A stretch of DNA of 64,000 nucleotides from Nymphaea colorata (lineage: Eukaryota; Streptophyta; Magnoliopsida; Nymphaeales; Nymphaeaceae). Below are positions 1 to 12,300 of the stretch, in pieces. Within the stretch, counting starts at the first letter, position 1; every line of letters starts with the position of its first letter. The position numbers and the translations under genes are program-made. The stretch lies in contig NC_045139.1 of NCBI RefSeq assembly GCF_008831285.2, positions 31,097,706 to 31,161,705 of the forward strand, read 5' to 3'. A model generated the notes under the pieces. It was not told the DNA's origin and made no database searches. It worked only from the letters and a program-made list of their open reading frames with translations.

Positions 1-2083
1 AAAAAAAAAAAAAACAAACAAACAAATTATATGTAAATTTTTAAAAGTTTTATTTATCTTATATAAAATTTTTAAAAAATTATATTTTAGCTTGGGTTAA
101 AATTTTAAAATTATAATTCAACAGCTCCTATGAAAAAATGTATTTTATTATTATTTATTTTAAAATTTGTGTGCGTAAGAATTTTTGTGAAGCTCTTTTA
201 TTATTATTTTTCCTTTATCAAATCATGTTATAACGTTTTAGGCGTGTAACTCGGGTGAAGTGACATCCTCTTGTAAGCTACGTGGTTGTCAATGTTGCTG
301 TAGCAAACACAAGTGTTCGGCTTTTGGGCATTACGGGATGCTTTTCATATTAAAAAATAAAAAATAAAAGGTAGTCAAATTATTACAAATTAATGTTTGG
401 AACTGGACAAGCCTTAGCGAATTTGTAAAAAAGGAAACAAATTCAATCGGAGAAGAGTTAACTCAAATTGAGGTAAAGATACTCATACATTTGATACATT
501 GCCTCCTGTCTTTAGGGTCTCGAGCTGCAATCACATCAAAAGCCGATCATCATATCTTAATCGACAAAAAGACATAGTGCCCATAGAAATCAAATTATTA
601 AGATTTTGCTTTTGTTTAGCGACCACAACCAGCCCAGCTCAAATCGATTAATCTTGACCGAACCAATTGTTATTAACTTGAAAAGGAGACCTACGCCTAC
701 CTCTAAAATGAGAAGAAATAGTCTCAATTATTGAGACATGTGAGGTCTTCTCCCTTATCATACATGTGATCATACATAAATCCAAATGTATGCACCCAAT
801 AACTTATCGCTTGATTCTTTAGAGATCCAAAAATAATGTCCATTCATCAAAATAAAAGAGACCCATCCAACTGAAAGTACGGAAAGAAAAAAAAATAAAA
901 ACCATTTCTATAATATATATATATATAAATAAATTGAATGGTAAATCCTATATTTTTAAAGTCACCCATCCATTTAATCCAACTGTTCATTGATGGAGCG
1001 TAAATTCAAAGTTTATATATATATATATATATATATTATTTATTTATTTATTTATATATATATTTATAATTTGACATGGCCACATAATTTAAAATTATGT
1101 TGGCCGGGCGGCTCGCCCATGACGGGCCGGTCAAGTTGACAGGAGGTTAGATGGCCCTTTATTCCGTCAGCCACCTTCCAGAGGAAACCGTTTGCTGAGA
1201 AGCTTCTTTTCTCTTTCTCTCTCTTCTCTCTTACGTGGTGCTGACTGGAAATCGGGCCGTACGGACGGGAAGAGCATCCTGTCGCCTGACAGAGCACGTG
1301 ATGCTCCGGTACACGTTTTACAGCTAAAAAAAAATGATAAAAAAATAAATAATTTTTACGTTAATTACAGTATAAGTCTTTAACTTTCCAGTTTTCCGAT
1401 CCAATGCTTGGTATTTCATGCCCTTCCCAACTCAAATAACGAAGCTCAAAAACCAAGCGCGCCTTGGTAGAAGTTTGTAAGTTAACGTCGGACGTGGCAA
1501 ATTTAAAGAACCTTATAGCCTCGTGTTTGCGCGCTCTCCAGTCTTGAAATCCTCTTCTGGCAATTTTTCAGAAAGTTAGGGGACCATATCTGAAACTGAG
1601 AAGAACCAGGTTCTATTTTCACATTAGGAGAAAATCACTGTCCCCACGGAATAAATTCTTTTTTAATACACTAAATTCTCAAGAAAAATTTATTTTTAAT
1701 TGGAGAAATTCGCGGCGTTTGCTGATTAAGACCAACAAACGCGTTCTGCTGTTGTCGTCAATGCCATGTGGGGATCGAGAGTCGCATTGATTTATGGTTT
1801 CTGATTTTTTCCTCCTTTTTTTAGTCTACATCCTTTGATTGCTGACTAGGGTCTGACGTTGTGCGTGTTCACACAATATAGGCGGATGTCTATTGTCTAT
1901 TGATGACTAGATATCTTGTCACCTTATTAATCAATATACGGCTTCTTCTCCTTTTAAATATATGTTTTGCTTTACTTGCATATTTAATTTCAAAGGAAGA
2001 GAGGCGTGACAGAAAGAGCTGGTTCAAACACTACAATGTGAATGATTGAGGGGGTTCATTTTGCCATGAGAATATGTTTCTTA
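1..2083. other. AT-rich intergenic region, no gene seen
   Basis: No reading frame here resembles a known protein. The stretch holds A/T homopolymers, short TA runs near 912-928 and 1014-1038, and a more GC-rich patch at about 1075-1320 whose short open frames on both strands have no recognisable domain. It could be the promoter or a remnant of something lost, but the sequence gives no positive sign of a gene. Confidence 0.5.
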
Positions 2084-2339
2084 GAAGGCGTTTGAATGCA
2101 CTCGAATGCTGGGAGAATGGGTCTCGCCTTTCATTCTTTGTGGGCCCATGTAGAATGGAAACACGAAGAAACGACGCTCGCATGGGAATGCCGAGAAGTC
2201 GTCTGTTGAATTGGAAGCTTGCATTCTGCTATTTTGGCCGAACCCGGGATGTTGGTTTCATGAATGCATAGAATTTCTTTCAATTTTTGGAACATATTCA
2301 TGAAACAGTTACAAATTGTTTTTTTTATCAAATAGGCCC
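2084..2339. mobile_element. Tourist-like MITE candidate with TTA target duplication
   Basis: A 256-bp block is bounded by TTA at 2081-2083 and TTA at 2340-2342. The left end reads GAAGGCGTTTGAATG and the reverse complement of the right end reads GGGCCTATTTGATA, an imperfect terminal inverted repeat. A TTA duplication and G-rich ends followed by TTTGA are typical of PIF/Harbinger-derived (Tourist) MITEs. The two short opposed open frames inside show no protein domain. Confidence 0.4.
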
Positions 2340-3449
2340 TTAGATTACCTTATTAATATTATTAAAGAAAGTGTAATTGGGTTGTAAGAGTCACATACTT
2401 AGCATCGGATCAACATATTTTCGTTTCAGTTTAATATGAATTAGTGACAAACTAAATAACTATTATAATAGTTGTTCTAGTGAGGGGCGTTTCTGGTGAA
2501 AGGTTGTCTGATCATAAATTCACCAAGGCTCCTTAGCCGTCAGTATTTGCCGACCCCCTGCTAACAATTTTTGTTTTTGTCCATTTAGTTGTTGACATAG
2601 TCATTTGTTTCTGGTTCAGGGACATGTCAATCAAAAACTTTAATCACCTCGATTTGCTTGGTCAAGCGAATACTTAACTGATGTTGTCTAGCACTACATC
2701 AACATAGTCAATTAAACGTTGTTTTCCCTTAATTATATTCATAAATTTGTAAGGAAAAATGTTAGAACCATATTATATATGTCAAAATGCTTTTGTGAAC
2801 TGATTTCAAATGATTTAACAAAGGATTACCACACACTCTCTCTCTTATAGTTGGCAAACCTAGCATCTTATTTCAGTTTAATGGCGCATTTGGAAAGAGC
2901 GTAATAACAGGATCTTCAGGGGCACATTCTCTTTGTCGGAATCTGTAGCTCGTCTTGTGCAGGGGATGTACATTTTGTCATTCGGCTACGACATCGTCCT
3001 CCGTCTACGGTTGGGTGATTGTGCCGCTCTGTCTTCTCACTCTCTCCCCATCCCTCTTATTTTATTTTATTGTGTGTTGTATTGTATATTTCTTCTTTTT
3101 GTTTCTGTTTTGAGTTTGTTATTGTAATTGAGAGACTTCTTGTCTGCAAGTATAAATTCTCATTTTATCGGCCCTCTCTCTCTCTCATAGTTGGCAAACA
3201 TAGCATCCAACTCAAGAATTGCTCAAATCAGATTGGGATCATTCACTCAATGGGTCATGGGCTAGGACCCAAGCGATCCACACCAAGACTTCGGCAAAAA
3301 ATCGGCTGACTCGTTGACTCAGCCAAGACTGGGCCGAGTCCGATACAATTTGAGTTTTGACGATATAAAACTAAATTCACGATAAAAAACGTGTTTTTTT
3401 TCTTGAATCGGTAGGAAAGAACCAAAAAATGGAGGAGGAAGTTGAATTG

Positions 3450-3452
<3 letters not shown>
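2340..3452. other. Intergenic region, no gene seen
   Basis: The region is AT-rich with CT-rich patches near 2835-2845 and 3173-3187. Open frames are short and unlike any family I know. I see no RNA gene or promoter that can be supported. Confidence 0.45.
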
Positions 3453-3496
<44 letters not shown>

Positions 3497-3558
3497 AGAG
3501 AGAGAGAGAGAGAGAGATGAATAAATGTAAAGGCGTGAATGACTTATATATATATATA

Positions 3559-3648
<90 letters not shown>

Positions 3649-3668
3649 AATGTAAAGGCCTGAATGAG
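3453..3668. repeat. Duplicated compound (AT)n(GA)n microsatellite
   Basis: Two consecutive units have the same order: an AT tract (3453-3493, then 3545-3602), a GA tract (3494-3518, then 3601-3643), and a shared tail containing ATAAATGTAAAGGC and then TGAATGA. The shared unique tail shows that a whole compound unit was duplicated, rather than two microsatellites arising side by side. The long open frames here (runs of Tyr-Ile or Leu-Ser) are artefacts of the dinucleotides. Confidence 0.85.
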
Positions 3669-5804
3669 CCAGTCATGGATTTGAAAATCTGCGTTTTTTT
3701 TAGGTGGACTATATCCAAGCAAGATCCAACATTTTTTATATTTTAACTGATCTGGAAGTAGGGTTGTCTGTGGGCTGAATTTATCCGATAGTTAGCTAAA
3801 TTTGGATTCACTTACCCGGATCCGAATCACGTACGCAGTGCAGCTTGCCAACTAAGTCCAAAATCCAATAAAATTGTGACCCAAGTCCGGAACCAAAACC
3901 CGATTCAATTGGATGAGGCTCCACTTAGTCGAACTCAGTAAAATTTGGATCCAAACTGAGTGAGTTTAAGGCAATTTTATTTAAGCATATCTTAAGTAAT
4001 TCAAGGAGAAGATAGGCCTATCTTAACATATCTTGCTCTTGGCTTCTTGCGTATTATAGTTCGGACCCACCTAACCCGGTCTTTGTCCTTGGCTCATAAA
4101 CTCTTCAATTAAATGTATTTTATTATCATTCAATATATCATCCTGCAGATAATATTTTAAAAGAATACTCCAAAGGAATTAAAAAAAAAAGCTTCTTTAC
4201 AAGTGACCCCTTTTTAGCTATATTTTCAAAAAATAAGTTCATACTCATTCTCTATTATATTTTAAAGATTTTTATTTTAATTTATTATATGATAAATGAG
4301 CAGGTAGCTGCTCAACCTTTAGGTATTCAATCCATTGGAAATAGTTTGATGTACGTGGAATGCGTTTTGTTTTTTTAAAAAATAAAACTACCCGTTTGTT
4401 TGCAGAAGCAAAACCTCTAATAAATAAATAGTAAACAAATAATACATAAGAAATAATCTTAACGGTTGATTTTTTAATATGAGAAGTTGAGAATCATGAG
4501 AAAAAAAAGAGATCTGATGTTTTAATAATTTAACATTAATTAATATCTTTTTCTCATTGATTTTCTTTCTATCTTTCATCTCAAAAATCATTGCGCCTAT
4601 ATATTTCTTATATATATATTTGAGTTCAATATTGAAAAAAAGTGCTTTGTTGGACATAAAAAATCATAGATTAGAACCTATGTCAAAATTAATATATAAG
4701 AAAAAGGGCACTCCAAAATTATTGTGTACAATAATTTTATATGGTTTCTGAAAATATCATGGATGTTTGCTTCGTTCAATTTATGCTTACGCAACATAGT
4801 AAAATTTTTTTATATGGTTATTGAGAATATATTTATTTTTCATCAGAAATATATTTTCATAGTCATTCAAACGAAAATCGAAAAGATTTTTTTTATTCTT
4901 TTATTTCAAAAACTATATTTTCAAAAATATTTTTTCAATTTGAGATTTCCATGGGCCGTAAAGAAAATCTGTGAACCAGATTTAAATTTTATAAAGAACG
5001 GGGCGTCCATCGAACAATAAGTAAAATGCGAACAGCTTCCCGTAAATGATCTCGCTTTCCCCCGCGAAAGTAATTACCTGCCCTCGCGGTAAACTTTAGT
5101 CTTATCCAGATCGGACACGGAAAAATGTAGGCGGCCAGGTAATTACGCTGAAAAGATAAGACCGTTTTCGTCCCACGGCGAATACATATACGGCTCCGCC
5201 CCTAGAACCAGTGACGCAGCATCCACGCCATTGCCCTCTGGCCCTTCCTCCTCGCCCACGACTTTCCCGGCGGGCGCAATTCCCCAATTGCCCTTCTCCA
5301 GTCTTCCCTTCCCCGCACACAGGAAGCTGCAGGCGGCGACGTGGAAGATCCACGGTTCCCCTCTATTTCTTTGGCCGGATGTCGGGATCTCGCTCTTCGT
5401 GGGGAAGAAAGTTCGGTGGATGATGTTCCTCTGTGCTTCCGTTTTTTTGTTGCGGATGAGGTTTTGATTCCAGGGGCGTGGGGTTACCGGGGAGTTTGTG
5501 GAAGAAGGGCGGCGTTTTGTTCTTGGTGGAGTGTGGATTTGGTCTGAAGGTCCTTTCGTTGGAAGGGAGATCGGGAGAAGGAGGAAGTGGCGTTGGGGTT
5601 CTCTCTTTTAGATCTGATTTTTGGGATTTGTTTATGGTGTGAAGATTGAAATTTTTTTGGGGGGATTTTGGGACAGAGATTGAATCTTGGGCTTCTCTTT
5701 TGTGGGGATTATTTTTTGGGCAAATTATTTGGAGGGAGATCAGGGTTTTGTTGTTGGTGCTTAAGGATATTTCAGGAATTGTTGTTTCCCCTTTGTTTTT
5801 GTGA
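3669..5804. other. Intergenic region and upstream region of the F-box gene
   Basis: From 3669 to about 5030 the DNA is AT-rich with no supported gene. From about 5040 to 5800 it is more GC-rich and is probably the promoter and 5' leader of the F-box gene that starts at 5813. An 11-bp inverted repeat, GTAATTACCTG at 5070-5080 and CAGGTAATTAC at 5136-5146, lies in it. I see no convincing TATA box. The open frame on - at 5363-5899 is antisense to this leader and has no domain. Confidence 0.5.
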
Positions 5805-5837
5805 ATGAATATATGGGTGTTAACTTCTCGTGCTTGA
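5805..5837 (+). promoter_or_regulatory. Short upstream ORF overlapping the F-box start
   Basis: An ATG at 5805 opens an 11-codon frame ending in TGA at 5835-5837. It overlaps, in another frame, the presumed start codon at 5813. A scanning ribosome would meet this ATG first, so it could lower translation of the main frame. No expression evidence is available. Confidence 0.35.
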
Positions 5838-8070
5838 CGGAGGGAGATGGGGCTCCTAAGAGGCCCGGTTTGGGGGATGTCCCGAGAACTGCGTTGCATC
5901 TGTGCTCATGTATATGAGTCCTCCAGAGATCTGCAAATTGGCGAGGCTGAATCGGACTTTCAGAGGCGCTGCATCGGCGGATTTCGTGTGGGAGTCGAAG
6001 TTGCCGGCGAATTACGGGTACCTGTTGAAAAAGTTGTTCCGGAAGGACTTGGGGAATCGTACGAAGAAGGAGATCTACGCTCTCCTTTCTCGCCCTAACT
6101 CTTTTGATGGCGGTACCAAGGTTGGTTCTTGCCTTTTCTGTTCGTACTTTCTATCTCTTTTCTTTTAAAAATTTAGGATTTCCTGGCTTGTGTTAGAGAA
6201 GATTTTGTTTTGATTAGGCTTTCTCTCTCTATCTCTCTCTCGTTCAAACTCAATTCTTGGCTGACAATTTGGAATGCCTTTTCAGGAGGTATGGTTAGAG
6301 AAGACGACTGGTGCCGTTTGTTTGTCGATATCGTCCAGAGCCATGTCTATAACGGGGATCGATGATCGGAGATATTGGAATTATATTCCTACCGATGAGT
6401 CCAGGTAGGTTTTGGTACAGAAGTTCTTGTTTATTTTCCATATTTTTGTGCTTTTGGAGATTCAGTGTTGCTGAGGAAAGTGCAAATACGCTCCCTATCT
6501 TCTCTAAGATGGTCATTAAAGCCTGGAAAAAAGAATCCGAAAGGGCTCTCTGTTGGAGAAGATGTTTTTGATTCAGTAAATTGATATCGAGATAAAGCAT
6601 CCAAATAGGTAGTGAGGATTGTAGTATAGTTTGCTTGTGTCTGTAAACTTTCACAAGGTTGTACTACTTTCAATATGTTAAATGACATTTCATCAGAATC
6701 TCTGCGAGCAGATTTATCAGATATGTGCCTGAAGAAGACCATCTTTCCCTTGCGTGGCTAGAAAAAAAAAACACATGTAAAGTTTTTAATTGGTTGCAAA
6801 TTTGTCAACATGCCAGCATCGCTTTTGATTCACCTTATCTTCCCACTATGAAAAATTCGGACTAAACTTAGATGATCTGACTAGTTCGCGATTTTTTTTC
6901 CGAGGAATACTTGTTGGCCATAGTAATGCCTTCGGAGATTTTTTTTATGTTCGTTAATGATTTCCTATTGGTACATTACAAGAGTGTCTTATAATTAGTT
7001 GCTTCTTGCCAAGCAATTTTTTGGCTTTTCGTTTCTGGTCTGTGTATGTGAACTATGTTAGTTTGACCCATTTCCTGTTGCTAACCGACTGATTATGATG
7101 CTCTGAGGTTGTGCATGCTTGAGAGAGAGAGAGAGAGAGAGAGGAACATTTCATTTAGTGCAAGGGAACGTAACCACCAGCTTTTCAATTGATTGTTTTC
7201 TGATTATTGTCTTATCCGTCTCGGTAATGGGTTCTGGTGGTTGCTTGATGGAACACTAGTAGATTATGCTGTGCGTGGAAGGATAGATTGCCAATGTTTA
7301 TTCTCACCTTAGGCATTAGTATATTAGCGTTTTTATCTGGCGAGAGAGAATCATAAGCCTTTTACTGACATCTTTTACAAAAATTATCATGAGATACCAT
7401 TCTGATTTTATTGGCTTAGGATGGTGTCTTGACATTCTTTCTCTTTCATCAACTATGTTGTTGAGATAGTGTCATAGCTTCTAATCGAGGCCTTTGGCGG
7501 TTTGGCCTGTTACAATTCTTGGATGGCATCCTTTCGGGATCATGTTTGGAGCCTTTTGACAGTCTTGTGAAGGTCTGCCGACTTGAACTAACAAGAGATT
7601 GCTCGTTTTGCAGGTTCCGTGAGGTTGCTTATCTTCAGCAGATTTGGTGGTTTGAAGTAGATGGTGAGCTAGAGTTCCAGTTTCCTGCCGGAACTTATAG
7701 CCTATACTTTAGGATTCAGCTGGGCCGTGCATCCAAAAGATTTGGCTGGCGTTACTGCAACTTCGACCACGTTCATGGTTGGGATCTGAAGCCAGTGAAA
7801 TTCGAATTTTCTACTTCTGATGGGCAACGTGGCCAAACCCAGCGCTGCCTTGAAGATCCTGATAAGGATGGAAAATCTGTAGATGCATCCACTATACGTG
7901 GGAACTGGACTGATTATCACGTTGGTGATTTCATCGTGCACGATTCGAATACTCCCACGAAGATTAAGTACTCGATGATGCAGATCGATTGCACCCACAC
8001 AAAGGGTGGTCTGTGCCTCGATTCTGTGTTGATCATTCCGGCAGCTGTTGGGAGGAGGAAGGTCTCTTAG
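5813..8070 (+). CDS. PP2-A13: F-box protein with PP2 (phloem lectin-like) domain, PP2-A13 type; frameshifted in exon 1
   Basis: This is the substrate-recognition subunit of an SCF ubiquitin ligase: an N-terminal F-box binds SKP1 and the C-terminal PP2 domain is thought to bind glycans or target proteins. Exons are 5813-6120, 6286-6404 and 7614-8070, all with GT-AG borders; introns are 165 bp and 1.2 kb (the second holds a GA run near 7120-7143). The start at 5813 gives MGVNFS, as usual for the family. Diagnostic stretches are [20 protein letters not shown] (F-box), YWNYIP in exon 2, and [27 protein letters not shown] in exon 3. With one base restored the protein would be about 294 residues, the family's usual size. 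As written, one base is missing at about 5882-5884: the frame from 5813 stops at TGA 5915-5917, while the conserved frame runs on from 5884. All later exons are intact, so a sequencing error or recent mutation is likelier than an old pseudogene. Confidence 0.9.
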
Positions 8071-10489
8071 TTTTAAAGTAAAAGCAGAGTAGTGTTTTAG
8101 TATTTTTCTGCTGGAATCGCTAAATCAAAGGCTGTGAAGAGCTCGCCAGATTACAGGCCGTTTTTTTTTTGGGTTCCTGTAGTAATTGCGATTTCTGCTG
8201 TTTGTTTGTTTAGGATAGATTTGATAAGTGCGCTTCGTTGTGTACAAAAAGTTTTGTTTGTATTTTATTCTATTCATATTACTGAAGCTTCTTGCTTCTC
8301 AGACAAATGTATCACATTCCCTTCACGAGCTTATGACATTTCTGATGCTTCTATGATCTATCTTTCCATTGATCTGTGTTTGACTGCAGAGTTGCCTGCG
8401 GTTTCTATTTTTCACCTCCTCCAGTCTGCGATTGCTTGATTTGGTTTATTGATGCATCTAAGCCTACCGGCGCTCTTGTTTAGACCTAGTCAGGTCATTG
8501 GTGCTTATCAGGTCTATGCAGACTGAAGAACGGTGGGGAAGTCTGACTGCATACATTCCTCGTTCAGACAGATGGGTATCAATCTCCACTATTAGCATGC
8601 AGATTTTTCTGAAGATCTGTTGCACTTTCGATGACGCGCGACTGAAACAGATGGTAGAAAGGTCTCTAGACGCTATAGTCAGACCTTTTCCACCATGATT
8701 AAGACACGCCCTAAGGAGTTGGAAAAGTTTCCTTTGAATTGGGAGTGTCCGGGAATTCCTCTGCGAGACGGGAGGGTTGTGAAATCCCTACGGCGTTGTG
8801 ATGGAGATGTGGCCTGCTTCCTACGCCCTTGGCTCATACTTCGTAAAAATCTCCGTCCTTTTCTTTCTTCTTCCTGTTCCTAGCCCTACTGGAATGTTGG
8901 CAATGTGAGGAAAGAGATCAGAAGATAGGGTTTATCTGTTAAAGCGAGTGTTTTAAGAGAGGGAATTTGAAAGTTCGGCTTTGATCACCAACCGCCAGTT
9001 CCTTTTTCTTCTTTGTAGCCTACCTTTTGCTAATAGGTTTTAAAAAAGAAAGAGAGAGAGAGATTATCTTCTCTATTTTTTTGATTAAATCATTTTTTCA
9101 TAAAAAATTTCAAACACAAGCTTTAATATATTGAAAAAAAAAAAACAAACGATCTAATTTAGCATTAGAGGGTATTGGAGAAACGAACTGCAGCTTATCT
9201 TTTCGATTTCTCATATCAACGGAAGTTCATTTCAGAACTTTGTTTGGTAGCCTTGTTCATGAAAAGTGTGACTTGTTGGAAAAACCACAAAATACTTTTT
9301 TAGAGGTTATAAACGAAAGATAAGCCGCAAAATGAAAATTTTCTTGTCTATGTATTTAGCTGAATGGGGCTTGATCTGTTTAGGAAAAAAAAAAAAACTT
9401 TTAATTTGATCAGGTTCTTGGTCTTGAAATTTTGTAGCTACCAATTCATGGGCGAATTACTTCTTGTTGGTGGATTGGTAGTGGTAAAGATTTTCTTGTA
9501 ACTCGGGTTTTTGTTTCACCAATTGGAATCCAATTCTTATTGCCCAAGTAAGGTAAGAAAAAAAGTCTCCAGCTACAGCTTATTCAAAGTTTGGTAAAGA
9601 AAATCGAACTCGAACAGTAGCATACGATTCTCATTAAATCTGGCATACGAACGACTGGCAGCTACCAATATACACAAACAAATACATATACAAATATACG
9701 TACATATAAAAGAAACTTCTAAGTTTTGCTATAAGAACGTGATAATTTCATTTATACAACTTTTAGATAGAATAGATTACTTGAATAGAAAATAAAATCA
9801 TAGAGTCACTTTACCAAAATCTTCATCTTATTCTAAGATTGCCAAAATCTCAAAACATATGTTCTTAAAAAAACTGAAGCCTCTTAGTTAGTACATTGTA
9901 AATATGCAGTAGATGAGGTAAAAAGCAGATGAAGAAGACTTGATTTTGGTGGAACGGACAAGGGCAGTGCTATCAGTGTCGGTTTCCATGGCGTTCACTT
10001 TTGGACGATAATAAATATTTTTCATGTTTATTTAAAAATAGTTAATAAATATTTTAATAAATAAAGGATGGTTCTAGAGGCTTGAGATGTCGAGGTGTTC
10101 AATTTCCGTCCGTCTTTCTTGAAGAATCCGAATTCCCTCCGTACGGGAATCCCCATCCTTTCGTTTTCCTCTCTGAGATGTCTCATTCAAACAACCACCA
10201 AGAACAGGCTGGAAACCCTTTTGATTTGTTTTGTTGTTTTGAGATTTATTTTCTTGTGATCTTTATCCTGGATTTAGATTTCCTGTGTTGAGGCATTTAA
10301 GTGGGGGCTTCGGCCTTCAATCAGATGGTGGTGGGTCTCTTCCGTTCACCCAAATCATGCAATTGCGACATATCACCTTTTTTTCTCATTGCCGATATTT
10401 TTCTAGTCATTGGTTGTTGTGATGATAACAACACCTAAGCGGTGTCTATAGACTCTTTTTCAAGTCAAGTATTCAGTAGAAATTTTTCT

Positions 10490-10680
10490 TAAGGTGGGCT
10501 GAATTAAAGTTTCTAAATTTTAACATGGGTCAAATATCATTTTTCAAAATTTTTGTATAAAACAAATAAATTTTTTTAAAATTTACATGTAAATTTTTTT
10601 TTTTTTTAAATTGAGGTGAGTCAGGGCTCATGGAGGCCTCCCTTTAACTCAGCCCCCTATTATGGGGCTGCCACCTTCAA
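10490..10680 (+). repeat. Dispersed repeat, member 1 of a three-copy family
   Basis: The segment with CAAATATCATTTTTCAAAAT, then AAATTTACATGTAAATTT and a poly-T, ending in a 'caGGGCtc' motif, matches the reverse complement of about 48640-48790 over nearly its whole length, and matches part of 52362-52470 more weakly. Dispersed copies in both orientations point to a transposed sequence. I cannot name its superfamily. Confidence 0.6.
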
Positions 10681-10889
10681 TTTGCTTTTAATATCCTAAA
10701 CTTGGATTTGATTCCATTACATGTCGGTCTCTCTCTGGTAAATATGAGGGAAGCCATCCCCATTTTTGAAGGACAAATTTTCTTGATTTTTTTTTTTTTG
10801 GTCTTTTACCTATACTAAATCACATGGGTATGAGTACGGGTTCGGCAAGGTATGTAAAAGTACGACAATTTATTAAATATGTATTACAT

Positions 10890-11145
10890 ATACAATAATA
10901 TGGTCTTACATTTTGAAAATAAGTCAGATTCCATCGAAAATTCAGATTCGGATTCAAATATGAATGTAAAATTCAGATTTTGATTTGATTAGGATTGTGA
11001 AATCGGATCATGGATTTAGATTGAGATATGATTTTTTTTTATTTTTATTAGAATCTGAATTTGAATATGTGAACATCTGAAAAAGTGAATCTAGTTAAAG
11101 GTATATGTCATTCCAATCAAATCCGCTGACATCACTACTTATAAA
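10890..11145. mobile_element. Degenerate GAATC-rich MITE-like repeat
   Basis: Dense variants of GATTCGGATTC and GAATCTGAATTTGAATA fill this stretch, which ends near GCTGACATCACTAC. The same composition and a similar end occur at 57362-57789, 58213-58678, 51700-51855 and 32556-32800. Only the copy at 57362 has clear terminal inverted repeats. Confidence 0.4.
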
Positions 11146-12300
11146 CTACTAAATATAGATGAAAGATCTAGTTATGCTGCTTCCGCGTCAAAGGGGTGAT
11201 ATTTTCACAACTTCCTCCAATGTGAGTGCCAACTGCTCCGAAAATGACATTGCATAAGAGCACAAGAAGGATTTTTCATTTTTCCTGTTTTTTTAAATGA
11301 AAGGGAAATTATGTTTGTCATCATCTGTATATGCAAACTAAGAACATGCATTTTCCATACGTACTTGTCAATCATTCTATCAAGTCACTTGTGTTTCTCT
11401 TTTCCATGGATATATACATATTCATTTTTTTTCAAAAAAACAGGTTTTAATTGACAAATTTAACCTAAAAACTTTAGGAATCAGCAACGAATTTGTCAAC
11501 GGCTAGCAATAAGACAGTACCCGTTTGATTGCCTACAGATCAGGAACAACTGGTGAAAAGAAAACTTGCAAAGAAATACACAAAAAAGATAGATATATTA
11601 GCTGCTTCAACATAAAAAGAAGAGAGATTTTGGGTGAGCAGGGGAGACACACCGCCTGATAAAAAGCCGAAGCTCTCATGTAATCCCGGTTAGGCTACTG
11701 CATCAGAGGGGTGTCACCCTCACTCTGCTTTAACTTAACCATCATTGGTCTCCTTTTGCAGTGCAAAAAGTTGATGACAACCCTCTTCTCCATTACACCA
11801 ACCCCTTAAAGGACAAAGGAATGAGATATTTGAAACTCTGAAGTGAGTAGGTTCTATCCAGTGTGAATAACTACTATTTAAAATAGGGCTTTAGATTGAA
11901 AACCATGAAGTTATATTTTTCTGCTGAAGAAAATGAAATTTATTGTTCAAACTCAACTGGGAATTTGGCCTTAACGCATGTAAGTGGTCGTGGAGAAGTG
12001 AACTACTCTGGAAGCCATAGCAGCAAGATAAGAATTAGAGAGACTTGAAGAACTGCACTACGTTGACGCCTCCGGAAACTATTGTGTCCAACAGCAGAAG
12101 TACTTTCTCTGTAAATTTCTGTCATTTCCTGTCGTGTTGTAATACACGAGCAATCAAGACTTTCAGATTAAAGGTCTATTTATAATTTTCCTTTTGTCCA
12201 AGCAAGGGATTCGGGAGCCTGCAAAGGAGTCCCTCGTGAATGTCCAAGAACTCAATAATAAGTATAATGCGCAGTCCTTCAGATTATTAGAGGTCATGCT

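Larger units (their letters stand above)
8071..12300. other. F-box 3' flank and intergenic region, no gene seen
   Basis: The first few hundred bases after 8070 are probably 3' untranslated. The rest is AT-rich with homopolymers. The open frames at 8134-8439, 8498-8698, 8695-8883 and 10082-10291 have no recognisable domain. Two dispersed repeats, described separately, lie at about 10490-10680 and 10890-11145. Confidence 0.5.

Noticed and set aside
3255..3746. Long open frames of Leu-Ser and Tyr-Ile repeats on both strands
   Set aside because: They are direct translations of the AT and GA tracts. The same artefact appears at 26445-26767, 48056-48770, 49700-50066 and 58440-58691.
5363..5899. 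178-codon open frame on the minus strand
   Set aside because: It lies antisense to the F-box leader and first exon, is Pro- and Lys-rich without a domain, and has no splice or promoter support.
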